Origin: Adiantum capillus-veneris
Taxonomy: Eukaryota > Streptophyta > Polypodiopsida > Polypodiales > Pteridaceae
Assembly: GCA_014529385.2 (NCBI GenBank)
Contig: CM043956.1
Location: 86,481,721-86,545,720, forward strand
Reading direction: 5' to 3'
Length of the DNA stretch: 64,000 nt
Shown here: in pieces, positions 56,551 to 64,000 of the stretch
How positions within the stretch are numbered: the stretch's first letter is position 1
Layout: every line of letters begins with the position of its first letter
Made by a program: the position numbers and the translations under genes
The notes under the pieces: generated by a model
The model's input: the letters and a program-made list of their open reading frames with translations, nothing else
Databases searched by the model: none
What the model was told of the DNA's origin: nothing

Positions 56551-56748
56551 TGACACCCAATGTAAAAAGTGTGTGTGGGGTTTCTTTTTGTGAGGTTTTT
56601 ATCTTGCTTTAGCAAGCACATGTACATGCAATGCAAGTCGCTAGTCTAGTGACACCCAATGTAAAAAGTGTGTGTGGGGTTTCTTTTTGTGAGGTTTTTA
56701 GCTTGCTTTAGCAAGCACATGTACATGCAATGCAAGTCGCTAGTCTAC
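56551..56748. repeat. Recent 99-bp tandem duplication
   Basis: Two adjacent 99-base copies beginning TGACACCCAATG and differing at only about two positions. This points to a recent event. Confidence 0.93.
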
Positions 56749-57689
56749 TGACAGCTGTCGGGCTACTGTAAGTGCCCGTGAGTGAGCTTTTTGAAGTGAG
56801 ACTTGTATATAACTTAAACTCATGTAGAAACTTAAATAAGTTAAGCCAATGTTCATAAAATTTCATGTTTGAGCTCGTTGTGACTTCTTGATGGTTTCTG
56901 TTGCAGTTTTCGCCCTCACCTTGCCTACTCTACGTGTAGTCGTGTCGGGTAAGCTCCCTATCGCATCAACTTTTCATGTAGTGGCATGTAGATTCAAATT
57001 GTTCATCTTCAGCTTTCTCGCCAATCATTTTTCAAGATTTCTCTCAAGCTTTAAAATGCCCCAATTAGAGTTGTGCTCTTCAGGTTACGACTAGTTCTCT
57101 ACATGGTTATGGCTATGGCAGTCTAGTGGCAAATTGTGTACAGGCAGATTAGGAGGGCATGTATCTATGGATTGTGGAATTGATGGTGAATTTGTGAGTT
57201 TGTGATGTTCAATGGTGAAAGGGGAGGCCCTTGTCTTCATATGCATTGGTCGGCGTGTGCTGTAAATCCATGCTTTGACAGGGTTTTGCTCCTATGTGAC
57301 ATAGTCTCTTGGGTGGCGACGGCTTGTAAATTCCTAAGGGGACTAATCTTGTTGGATTTGTGGTGCTTCAAAGGGGTTTCCAAAAGTTTTTTGTGTTATT
57401 GTAGTGCTCTTTCAACGCTCTTGGGTGACATCACTATAGAGATGCTCCGGTTTACTTGTTTCCCAACAGTAAGTGTTTTGGTGCCCGCTGTCGAGAAATT
57501 TGCGGTCTTGCCAGGAAAGCACCGGGCTTATGGCTATGAGAGTTTGTGAGAGAACTCAACAAAAATTATATGAAGGAGTTAAACCATAGATGCCATGAAG
57601 ACTAGGGTTTGGAAAGAAGTTCAACCAAAGAAGACTCACTCTTTCTCTCTTGCATTCACACACACAAAGGAAGAACGCAAAAGAGAATG
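56749..57689. other. No gene supported
   Basis: A 115-codon frame at 57202-57549 is Cys/Leu-rich but has no motif I know and is probably accidental. Confidence 0.4.
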
Positions 57690-58117
57690 TCAAAACAATA
57701 CGAAGATGAAAACATCAAGGCTATGGTCATAGCGTATCATGGGTAATATGAAAGGGTTAATGGATGAGTTAATGGCATTCAATCTTGGCTGACCAAATAG
57801 GCTACGAATTGTTCTTTGGAATTGTAGTTTTGTGCTTACCATAATATATATATTTTGTCTAGTGATTGGGATTAATTGTGTGTACAAATCCTCTTGGTTC
57901 ATAGCAAGATAACTACGCTTACATCAAAAGAAAAATTATAGTCTATGAGAGGTAGTATGATGGGATCCGGCGATAGAAGTATTTCATTGAGCCTTTCAGG
58001 GCCGAAGAGAAACACTATACGTTGTTGAAAGTGTATTTTACGGCTAATCCCTACGTTAATTCTAATAGATCGTACAGAGTGAAAGCGATAGAAATGATCA
58101 TCATGTGGGTTATTCAT
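57690..58117 (-). pseudogene. Two adjacent related coding-like units (LFG-RLN motif)
   Basis: On the - strand, 58117-57899 (72 codons) and 57902-57690 (70 codons) overlap by four bases (ATGA). They align at the protein level: Phe-Gln at the start, L-F-G-x-x-R-L-N, then P-x-I-L-P-x-I-x-Y and D-V near the end, about half identical over 43 residues. The nucleotide match is weaker. The pair may be a decayed tandem-repeat protein or a duplicated leader of an element. Function unknown. Confidence 0.3.
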
Positions 58118-58299
58118 CTAGGATAGTATGTGAGAAATGTAGATATGAGAGAAGTGAAGAGATGAGAAGTTTCCCTCCCAAGCCCTATTCTTGCCCGTAA
58201 GCAATAAGGATACTGCGGGGAGAGATGTACCTGTAGCAAAGAGAACCTAGAGAGGATGAATTACTAAGAATGACAGAGATAGATTTGGTTAAGGAGATA

Positions 58300-58329
58300 A
58301 TATTAGATATATATATATATATATATATA
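58300..58329. repeat. (TA)n microsatellite at the edge of element C
   Basis: About 14 TA units immediately left of the LTR. If element C inserted here, its target duplication would be an uninformative ATATA. Confidence 0.9.
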
Positions 58330-59499
58330 TGTTGGATTAGAGATAAAAAATAAAACAACAAGAAATCAAGAAAACATCAATGTAGAACACATCTTACTTG
58401 ACAAACCCTTTGGCACCATTATTGATGGAGAGAGAAGAAGAGTGGATAATTCCACTTTGATTGATACACCAAGTGCAAGACCTTCTTTGATTAGAGTTGA
58501 TCTTCCAAGGGTAGCTTGTTGCAAGAATGGCTAGTCTCCCTCTAGGAGAAAGTGTAGGCTTGGGCTTATGTTAATGGCTAAGTACAATTAGGCATTACTA
58601 CTCACTCCCTCGAGAATTCCTCTCATCAATGGCTTGAATGCTTGAGTCCCTTCCAAGGAAGAAGAGGTCCCCTTTTATAGGTGAAGGGAACCCACAAGGG
58701 TTTACACAAGAAGAGAGGAGCCAGTGTGAACAGGAATTGGAAAAGTTGGAAATGAGCTGTCCCTGCATGATGTGGGCAGACTGGGGTCCAGTATTTTGAT
58801 CATATCTCCTCAACCATAGCTCAAAATAAAAAAATAAAAACATGGGCAGAAACTTCAGCTCATTAGCTACGATCTTCATTTTAAAATCATTCTCCAATTC
58901 GGATTGGAACCTTGTGTAAAAAATTCATCAAAATAGGGTCCATTTATGGCAGCAAAAGTCTTCATGTGGTCTCCTTAGCCTTGACTTTCATTCCCAAGGA
59001 CACCTCATGCCATATGAAAGCATGACATTTCTCCTTGACAAATTTTTGTAACCATGCTTGTAATAATGCATTAAAATAAGTGTATCTTTGAAATCATGCC
59101 ACCTAGTGTCCCACTAAGATTTGATTCTCTCCTAGTAGCTATTTAAAAAGAAATATAAGAAAAGTATAAAAAATACATAGAATATATATATATTGGAGTT
59201 TACCCTAGATATAGGATCTAGCTAGGGTGTGAGATGATAATGAAATAGTAGAAATAAAGAATCAATGCTTTTTGCCCCAAGTTAAAGAGGCGGAGCTATT
59301 GACACTTTTCCCATAGTATTTTTTGATGGTAAAGTAAGAATACATTACCCTTGAGATAAATAATAAGATGAGATAGAAAGCTTATTTTTATACTTACATA
59401 TGCATATGTACATTATAGGAAATATAATTATGTATCTAAAATGTTACAAGATAACTCTTGTAGCATGTGTTCCCACTATGTACATGTCACAGCACGACA
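58330..59499 (-). repeat. Element C 3' LTR
   Basis: TG at 58330 (TGTTGGATTAG) and CA at 59498-59499 give a 1170-bp unit with short inverted ends (TGTYG and CRACA). TATA box CTATAAAAGG on the - strand at 58671-58680. The left boundary is inferred from TG and the adjoining microsatellite, since the 5' LTR is outside the window. Confidence 0.6.
58671..58680 (-). promoter_or_regulatory. TATA box of element C LTR
   Basis: CTATAAAAGG on the - strand within the LTR. Confidence 0.55.
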
Positions 59500-59514
59500 T
59501 CCACCCCCTCTAAA
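59500..59514 (-). other. Element C polypurine tract
   Basis: TTTAGAGGGGGTGGA on the - strand, ending at the LTR start TGTCGTGC. Confidence 0.75.
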
Positions 59515-59557
59515 CGTGCACATCCTCCGGTATGTGCCAAATTATTTCTTTGTAAGA

Positions 59558-60160
59558 TCAACCCTCTTGTACATCTTCCTTGCTTTCATCTTCACTGGAT
59601 GATTCGAGAGCTTCATTTTCACTTTGATCTTCACCTATGTTTTGCTCTTCTTCCTCATCAGCATTTTCTGGATCATTGTCTCCTCTTCTCTTAAACATTT
59701 TGATCCTTTTTCCTGCAATGGGAATCTTTACTTCTGTGCCATCTAGTTCAGACAAGCTGTAAGTAGCATTTTCATGCACATGTTTTACAACATATGGTCC
59801 AAACCATCTTTTTGAAAACTTACGCATGACTGTGTGTTGGTTATCAAGGCTACTATCATACACTAAAACCCAGTCACCTTTGTCAATTGCTTTGCTCCTG
59901 AGCCGATGTCGCTTATCAAAGTAGTCCTTGTTTTTCAATCTTGCATTTTTGAGTCGTTCTTTTGCAGCCTCAATGTCTCCAGGTCTTCTCTCTAGTTGCC
60001 TTATCCGCAATGCAAGGAGATCTTCCCTACTAAGCCCCTCTTGCCAAGGTAGTACATTCCATGTGGGAATTGTATCCTCAATCGGCATCACTGGCTTTTG
60101 ACCATACATTAGCTCCGCAGGCATGTAGCCAGTTATTGAGCTATGTGTTGTACGATCAGC
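59558..60160 (-). CDS. Element C integrase C-terminal part
   Basis: About 200 residues, beginning in frame at Asp-Arg-Thr-Thr-His (the ATG 60190 lies in an overlapping artefact). It has GYMPAELMYGQKPVMP, RIRQLERRPGDIEAAKERL, DKRHRLRSKAIDKGDWVLVY, then RWFGPYVVKHV and PIAGKRIKMFKRR (GPY module). An acidic Glu/Asp-rich tail ends at TGA 59558. It belongs to the upstream integrase and is offset by a one-base deletion near 60160. The tail helps integrase bind DNA or chromatin. Confidence 0.85.
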   Translation of the reverse strand, partial: ADRTTHSSITGYMPAELMYGQKPVMPIEDTIPTWNVLPWQEGLSREDLLALRIRQLERRPGDIEAAKERLKNARLKNKDYFDKRHRLRSKAIDKGDWVLVYDSSLDNQHTVMRKFSKRWFGPYVVKHVHENATYSLSELDGTEVKIPIAGKRIKMFKRRGDNDPENADEEEEQNIGEDQSENEALESSSEDESKEDVQEG

Positions 60161-61476
60161 CATAAAGCATATGGTAACAGTTTTGGCCACTCACCAACTC
60201 TTCCTTCGCAAGCCTTGGCCAAAGCTTTGATGATAAGAGGATGCCCTCTTTCACTCTTTCCATTGCCTTCAGGGTTGTAAGCTGTAGTAAGAGAAAGCTT
60301 GATCCCTAATCTAGAAAAGAACTCCCTTGCTTCTTCGGCATCCAGTTCACCTCGATCTGCAGTGATTTTTCCCACACAACCATGACGGCAAATCACCTCA
60401 TCAAGAAGAAATTTGCACACAGCTTCTGTGGTCTTAGCTCTTAATGCTCTTCCTTCAACCTGGTTAGTTAGGTCCTCTCGTGCAAGAACCAAGTATCTCA
60501 TCTGCCAGAGTCCTAAAGGCATCGTGACTAGATCCACAACCCATTTATAGTGCATGGCTAGTGGATATGTAGGGTGCAATCCATCACGATGTCGAACATT
60601 TGAATACATTTGACAAGTTACACATGACTCTACAAACTGAGATACATCTTTATACATACTCTTCCACCAGTATTTTTCTTTCAACTTGGAGAAGGTTGCC
60701 CACACACCCCTGTGTCCAGCCCATAGACTCTCATGAAACTCTTGCATGAGCTTTACTTGAGTCTCTTTTTTACATATAACCCGTTGTGGTGTAGCACCCT
60801 TTTGCTTATGATGCTTCCACAAGTAACCATCCCTTAAAAAGTACCCATATGCTTTCCTGCGTATCCTCTTGAATTCTTGTTCAGACCAATCATCCTGTTT
60901 TGTTAGAGTACTCAAGTACCTTCCAATAGAAAGCCAATCACCTTCATAAAGATCTTTCAAGAACAATTCAAGTGAATTAGTCATGCAGACATTGTTACCT
61001 TTGACATGAGAGATAGAATAGAATTTTGTGCCTACATCATCTCCCTCATCAATCATTTGTGACTCATCTTCATACCTTGCCCTTGATAGCATATCTGCCA
61101 CTGTATTGTCTTTACCTGCAATGTGCTTAAACTCATGATTTAAGGACTTAATGTAGGCAATCCACCGCAACATAGCAATGTCTGGTGTTGAGCAGCTTGT
61201 AATCATCCCAAGAAGTGGTAGACAATCTGTTTCTACAACCACACATGCACCAATTAGGTACTCTTTTCCACTTTTCAAGGCTGTAACCATACCCCATAAC
61301 TCTCTCTTTATCTGTGGATAGTTTCTTTGGCGAGCACTTAGTACCTTTGCTCCAAATCTTACCACATACCTGTGTCCTTCTTTGTCATCTTGCCCTATTG
61401 CCCATCCAATCCCTGTAGGACTGGTATCTACTGTCACAATCACTGGCCTTTGACACTCATAGTCTACCTTTCTCAA
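60133..61476 (-). CDS. Element C RNase H and integrase core
   Basis: It begins in RNase H: VDTSPTGIGWAIGQ, NYPQIKRELWGM, VVETDCLPLLGMI and KHIAGKDNTVADMLSRA. The integrase zinc module follows (HESLWAGHRG and CVTCQMYS, an H-H-C-C pattern). In the catalytic core the first Asp is in WVVDLVTMP, the second in ITADRGELDAEEA and the Glu in NGKSERGHPLII, so all three acidic residues are present. The frame continues from RT through an in-frame TAG (61489-61491). The end LPYALW is followed by out-of-frame residues because of the deletion near 60160. Confidence 0.9.
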   Translation of the reverse strand: MRKVDYECQRPVIVTVDTSPTGIGWAIGQDDKEGHRYVVRFGAKVLSARQRNYPQIKRELWGMVTALKSGKEYLIGACVVVETDCLPLLGMITSCSTPDIAMLRWIAYIKSLNHEFKHIAGKDNTVADMLSRARYEDESQMIDEGDDVGTKFYSISHVKGNNVCMTNSLELFLKDLYEGDWLSIGRYLSTLTKQDDWSEQEFKRIRRKAYGYFLRDGYLWKHHKQKGATPQRVICKKETQVKLMQEFHESLWAGHRGVWATFSKLKEKYWWKSMYKDVSQFVESCVTCQMYSNVRHRDGLHPTYPLAMHYKWVVDLVTMPLGLWQMRYLVLAREDLTNQVEGRALRAKTTEAVCKFLLDEVICRHGCVGKITADRGELDAEEAREFFSRLGIKLSLTTAYNPEGNGKSERGHPLIIKALAKACEGRVGEWPKLLPYALWLIVQHIAQ

Positions 61477-61488
61477 AGTCGTTGCTGA

Positions 61489-63090
61489 CTAGAGTAACTC
61501 CTTTAGCTTTTTCATGGATTTTACATGTGATTCTGTCCATTTAAACTTTTGATTCTTTCTAAGCAGCTGATAAAGAGGATCAGCTACATGTGCATAATGT
61601 GGAATCCAAATAACATAGAAGACACATGCTCCCAGAAACCTTCTAACCTCAGTGATGCTAGTGCATGTTTCTTTCATTCTTTGGATGGCATCTACCTTTG
61701 ATGGACAAGGTTTCCTACCATATGGCCCGCACATGTGCCCCACAATGAGCACTTCATTGACACCAAACATAGACTTTTTCCCTGACAATGTAAGATTCAC
61801 TTCTTCCAACCTAGACAAAATTTTATCACAATCATTTATGTGATTTACCACAAACCTGCGACATCCCTTGAGATCCAAAGCTTCATCTTTGTCACTTTCT
61901 TCACATCCTTTGATAGGCAAATCATCAATGAAAGGCATTGTGATTTGAGGAATAAAGTCACGTAAGACCTTATTCATCCCATTCATCATATGTGCAACCG
62001 AGTTGGTTGCTCCTTGTGGCAAGGTACACATCCTTACCAAACCCAAAGGTGTCCCCATGGTTGTCAAGTCTCTGCTTTTGATTGCAAGCTGAAATTGATC
62101 ATACCCTGAGTAGAGATCCCCCATTGAGTAGATTGCTCTCCCTGCAAACGCCTCTGCAAATTCATCCACAATTGGACCTGTACCTACATTTCTAATTGTC
62201 ACCTTGTTCACTGGTTGCATATCTTGGATGAAGTGTAGAGAACCATTCTTCTTTGGAACTGTGAACCACCTGTTTGAGTATGGAGCACAAGAAGGCTCCA
62301 AGATTCCCATTTTGATTTTCTCATTCAGTAGCTCTACTAACTTTGGCAAATGAGCATTTGGAACCGGAATAGGCCGCAGATTCCAAGGCACATGAGGTAT
62401 TGTGAAAATTACCATAGGAGCTACAATATAAGGATCAACACATCCTATCTCATGTGGCTCAAATGCAAAAGCCTTACCATGCTTTGAAAGCATTTCTTTG
62501 AAGCACTTTGTCTCCTCCTGTGTTAGAAACTCCTCGCAACCAATCTGCAACTCTTGAAAAGACTCCTTTGTGAAGGTATGCCCGATCTTTTTAGGATTCC
62601 GCAAACTTGGTTGTAAAGAAGCCTGTTCAATCTTTTCCCTGTTGTTGGGTGGTAAGGGTGAAGCTACTGGTTTCACCTTCTTTGCTACACTCTTGTATTT
62701 AGTTTCAACATGGACTTCTGGGCCTACTGTTTGGCTTTCTTTAAAGGCTTCTATTACTTGATACATTTCCATAGAGAAAACTTCCACAACTTCATTTTCA
62801 AGATGCAAACTAGACCTCATTATAGCATCAAGCTCACCCATAGTATCTACAAAAGAAACTTGTTCACACAAACCCAAAACATTTTCAGTAGGCTCTAGCA
62901 ACCTACTCTTTTTCATGCCTATTTGTACATTATGCACATATTGCTTCTCACATCTCTTCAAATCTTCAAGTTTTGTAAAACATACTGATCCATTCTTTGT
63001 TACCAAGGAGCTCGTTGAAAATGCTTCACCTATTTTTGGATCAGGCGAGACCCTTTTTCTTTCTGTACCACTGCAATCCCGCTTTACAAT
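61489..63090 (-). CDS. Element C reverse transcriptase
   Basis: The frame is open from about 63090. The first ATG is at 63006 but coding resemblance begins earlier. RT motifs: RWFTVPKKNGSLHFIQDMQP, AGRAIYSMGDLYSGYDQF, RMCTLPQGATNSVAHMMNGM and the catalytic pair in MPFIDDLPIKG. The connection region has VLIVGHMCGPYGRKPCPSK, a Cys/Pro-rich stretch also familiar from fungal relatives. Ends at TAG 61489, probably CAG to TAG. Out of frame with protease by one indel near 63090. Confidence 0.9.
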   Translation of the reverse strand: MVKRDCSGTERKRVSPDPKIGEAFSTSSLVTKNGSVCFTKLEDLKRCEKQYVHNVQIGMKKSRLLEPTENVLGLCEQVSFVDTMGELDAIMRSSLHLENEVVEVFSMEMYQVIEAFKESQTVGPEVHVETKYKSVAKKVKPVASPLPPNNREKIEQASLQPSLRNPKKIGHTFTKESFQELQIGCEEFLTQEETKCFKEMLSKHGKAFAFEPHEIGCVDPYIVAPMVIFTIPHVPWNLRPIPVPNAHLPKLVELLNEKIKMGILEPSCAPYSNRWFTVPKKNGSLHFIQDMQPVNKVTIRNVGTGPIVDEFAEAFAGRAIYSMGDLYSGYDQFQLAIKSRDLTTMGTPLGLVRMCTLPQGATNSVAHMMNGMNKVLRDFIPQITMPFIDDLPIKGCEESDKDEALDLKGCRRFVVNHINDCDKILSRLEEVNLTLSGKKSMFGVNEVLIVGHMCGPYGRKPCPSKVDAIQRMKETCTSITEVRRFLGACVFYVIWIPHYAHVADPLYQLLRKNQKFKWTESHVKSMKKLKELL

Positions 63091-64000
63091 GGTACTTGGC
63101 CAAAACCCATCATTTCTCTATGATCATGAAACTCTTTGCTCACCTTTGGTAGAGGATGTTCTCTGAGGTTGTCATGATTTCTTTCATGGTTTACACAAAC
63201 TGTGAGGAATTGGACAGCACGTTTACCATCTTTGCTACGTATCCTAGCATATGCTGAACCATCGTCCATTACCTTTGTGTCCATTCGAACTCCCACAATG
63301 TAGGGTTGTCCAAGGATGAGATGATATGAAGATGTATCCTGTACAAAGAAGTTTTGGTCAATCTTTACATCACCTATTGTTACCTTCACACCTGGACATA
63401 CTGCATACAATTCACCGGATGAATTGTTTGCCACTTTTACCATCCAGCCATGATCTGTGTCCATCGGCCATTTGCACTTGTTGTAGAGACTCTTTGACAT
63501 TATGTTTATTTCTGAACCATGGTCAATCAAGGAAACAAATGGCTCTTCAAGATCACCTACCTTGACCAAAGTTTCTGTAGTAGCCCTTGCCCAATGACTT
63601 CGTGAATAGTAACTCCTCGGAATATCTTCAACTTCTTCATCATCATTTGAGAAATACACTTGCTTCACTCTCCCACTAGATTGGTAGCATCCTACCACAG
63701 CTCCATCATTCTCCTTATTTTGCAGTTGCATCCCTTGTGTCTTTGAGGTTTCCCCTTCAACCTGTGGACGAGAAACTTCAGCAAGGGTTTGCCTCTTTCT
63801 CTTGATGATGTCAATGATCTCCTCATGGAATTCACGCTTTGCAATGCCAAGAACTTCTCCCAGAGTAAACTCAATCTTGCTATTCAAGATCCTTTCCTCC
63901 AAGACTTTCTTTAAATCTGTAGCAACCTCAATATCAGATTGTAGTTTATAAGTTGGGCCTTTTGTCTTACCTTTCATTGGCTCTTTCTTCTTTCCTGTTG
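63084..64000 (-). CDS. Element C Gag-end and aspartic protease, partial
   Basis: Open to the window edge, so the N-terminus is missing. The first part (YKLQSDIEVATDLKKVLEER, then EFTLGEVLGIAKREFHEEI) is the conserved segment that precedes protease in this element type. The protease active site reads EEPFVSLIDHGSEINIMSK, with Asp-His-Gly in place of Asp-Ser/Thr-Gly. The later block YHLILGQPYI is the second protease signature. The His in the triad is unusual and might impair activity, or be the family norm. Confidence 0.85.
   Translation of the reverse strand, partial: TGKKKEPMKGKTKGPTYKLQSDIEVATDLKKVLEERILNSKIEFTLGEVLGIAKREFHEEIIDIIKRKRQTLAEVSRPQVEGETSKTQGMQLQNKENDGAVVGCYQSSGRVKQVYFSNDDEEVEDIPRSYYSRSHWARATTETLVKVGDLEEPFVSLIDHGSEINIMSKSLYNKCKWPMDTDHGWMVKVANNSSGELYAVCPGVKVTIGDVKIDQNFFVQDTSSYHLILGQPYIVGVRMDTKVMDDGSAYARIRSKDGKRAVQFLTVCVNHERNHDNLREHPLPKVSKEFHDHREMMGFGQVPL

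Larger units (their letters stand above)
58330..64000 (-). mobile_element. Element C: fungal-like Ty3 LTR retrotransposon, cut by window edge
   Basis: - strand element with 3' LTR (58330-59499), polypurine tract (59500-59514) and integrase, RNase H, RT and protease frames. Gag and the 5' LTR lie beyond 64000. Motifs FIDDLPIKG in RT, CRHGCVGKITADRGELDAEEA and YNPEGNGKSERGH in integrase, and VYDSSLDNQHTVMRKFSKRW in its tail are of the type I associate with Ty3 elements of basidiomycete fungi, and differ clearly from elements A and B. Breaks: frameshift near 63090, TAG at 61489, and a one-base deletion near 60160. Confidence 0.88.

Noticed and set aside
57202-57549. 115-codon Cys/Leu-rich frame as a small secreted protein
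   Set aside because: No clear signal peptide followed by a Cys pattern, and no support beyond being open.

Overview
The window looks like repeat-rich nuclear DNA from a land plant. I see no intact host gene, tRNA or rRNA. Plant origin is supported by Ty3-type LTR retrotransposons with the dual RNase H layout of the plant Tat lineage, a tRNA-Asp primer site of the plant Athila kind, broken PLS-class PPR fragments, and plant-type LINE remains. A fungal-like Ty3 element, a possible Penelope-like remnant and very long GA/CT microsatellites make a seed-free vascular plant such as a fern my best guess. That guess is inference and weak.

Layout. 1-3837: microsatellites and a decayed ORF1-only LINE-like piece (2475-3380). 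3843-15151: a complete-looking 11.3 kb LTR retrotransposon on the + strand (E1), with a CCCGT target duplication. It has a primer site, a 2.4 kb leader carrying an array of 22-26 bp perfect palindromes, and one long gag-protease frame broken by four in-frame stops. I find no reverse transcriptase, RNase H or integrase in it. 15157-24700: decayed DNA with an unidentified ORF, a possible Penelope-like fragment, an integrase scrap, gag-like scraps and a 27-base G run. 26540-28265: an LTR-like promoter block, then a 69 bp tandem array, then a tandem array of about 80-nt hairpins with compensatory changes.

28913-39575: a nested pair of Tat-type elements on the - strand. The older element (B) has its integrase reading frame split by an 8.3 kb younger element (A, 30835-39137), and ATAC flanks both sides of A. 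A carries gag, protease, RT, two RNase H domains and integrase, but has stops, a frameshift and two catalytic Asp-to-Asn changes. 40616-46265: three - strand LINE 3' ends that share a terminal hairpin. 46270-58329: mostly anonymous AT-rich DNA with microsatellites, local duplications and PPR-derived pieces (51560-52062).

58330-64000: a third LTR element (C, - strand) that runs off the right edge. Its protease, RT, RNase H and integrase resemble, from memory, Ty3 elements of basidiomycete fungi. E1 has no polymerase, so any mobility would depend on enzymes supplied in trans. None of the elements here looks able to supply them intact.
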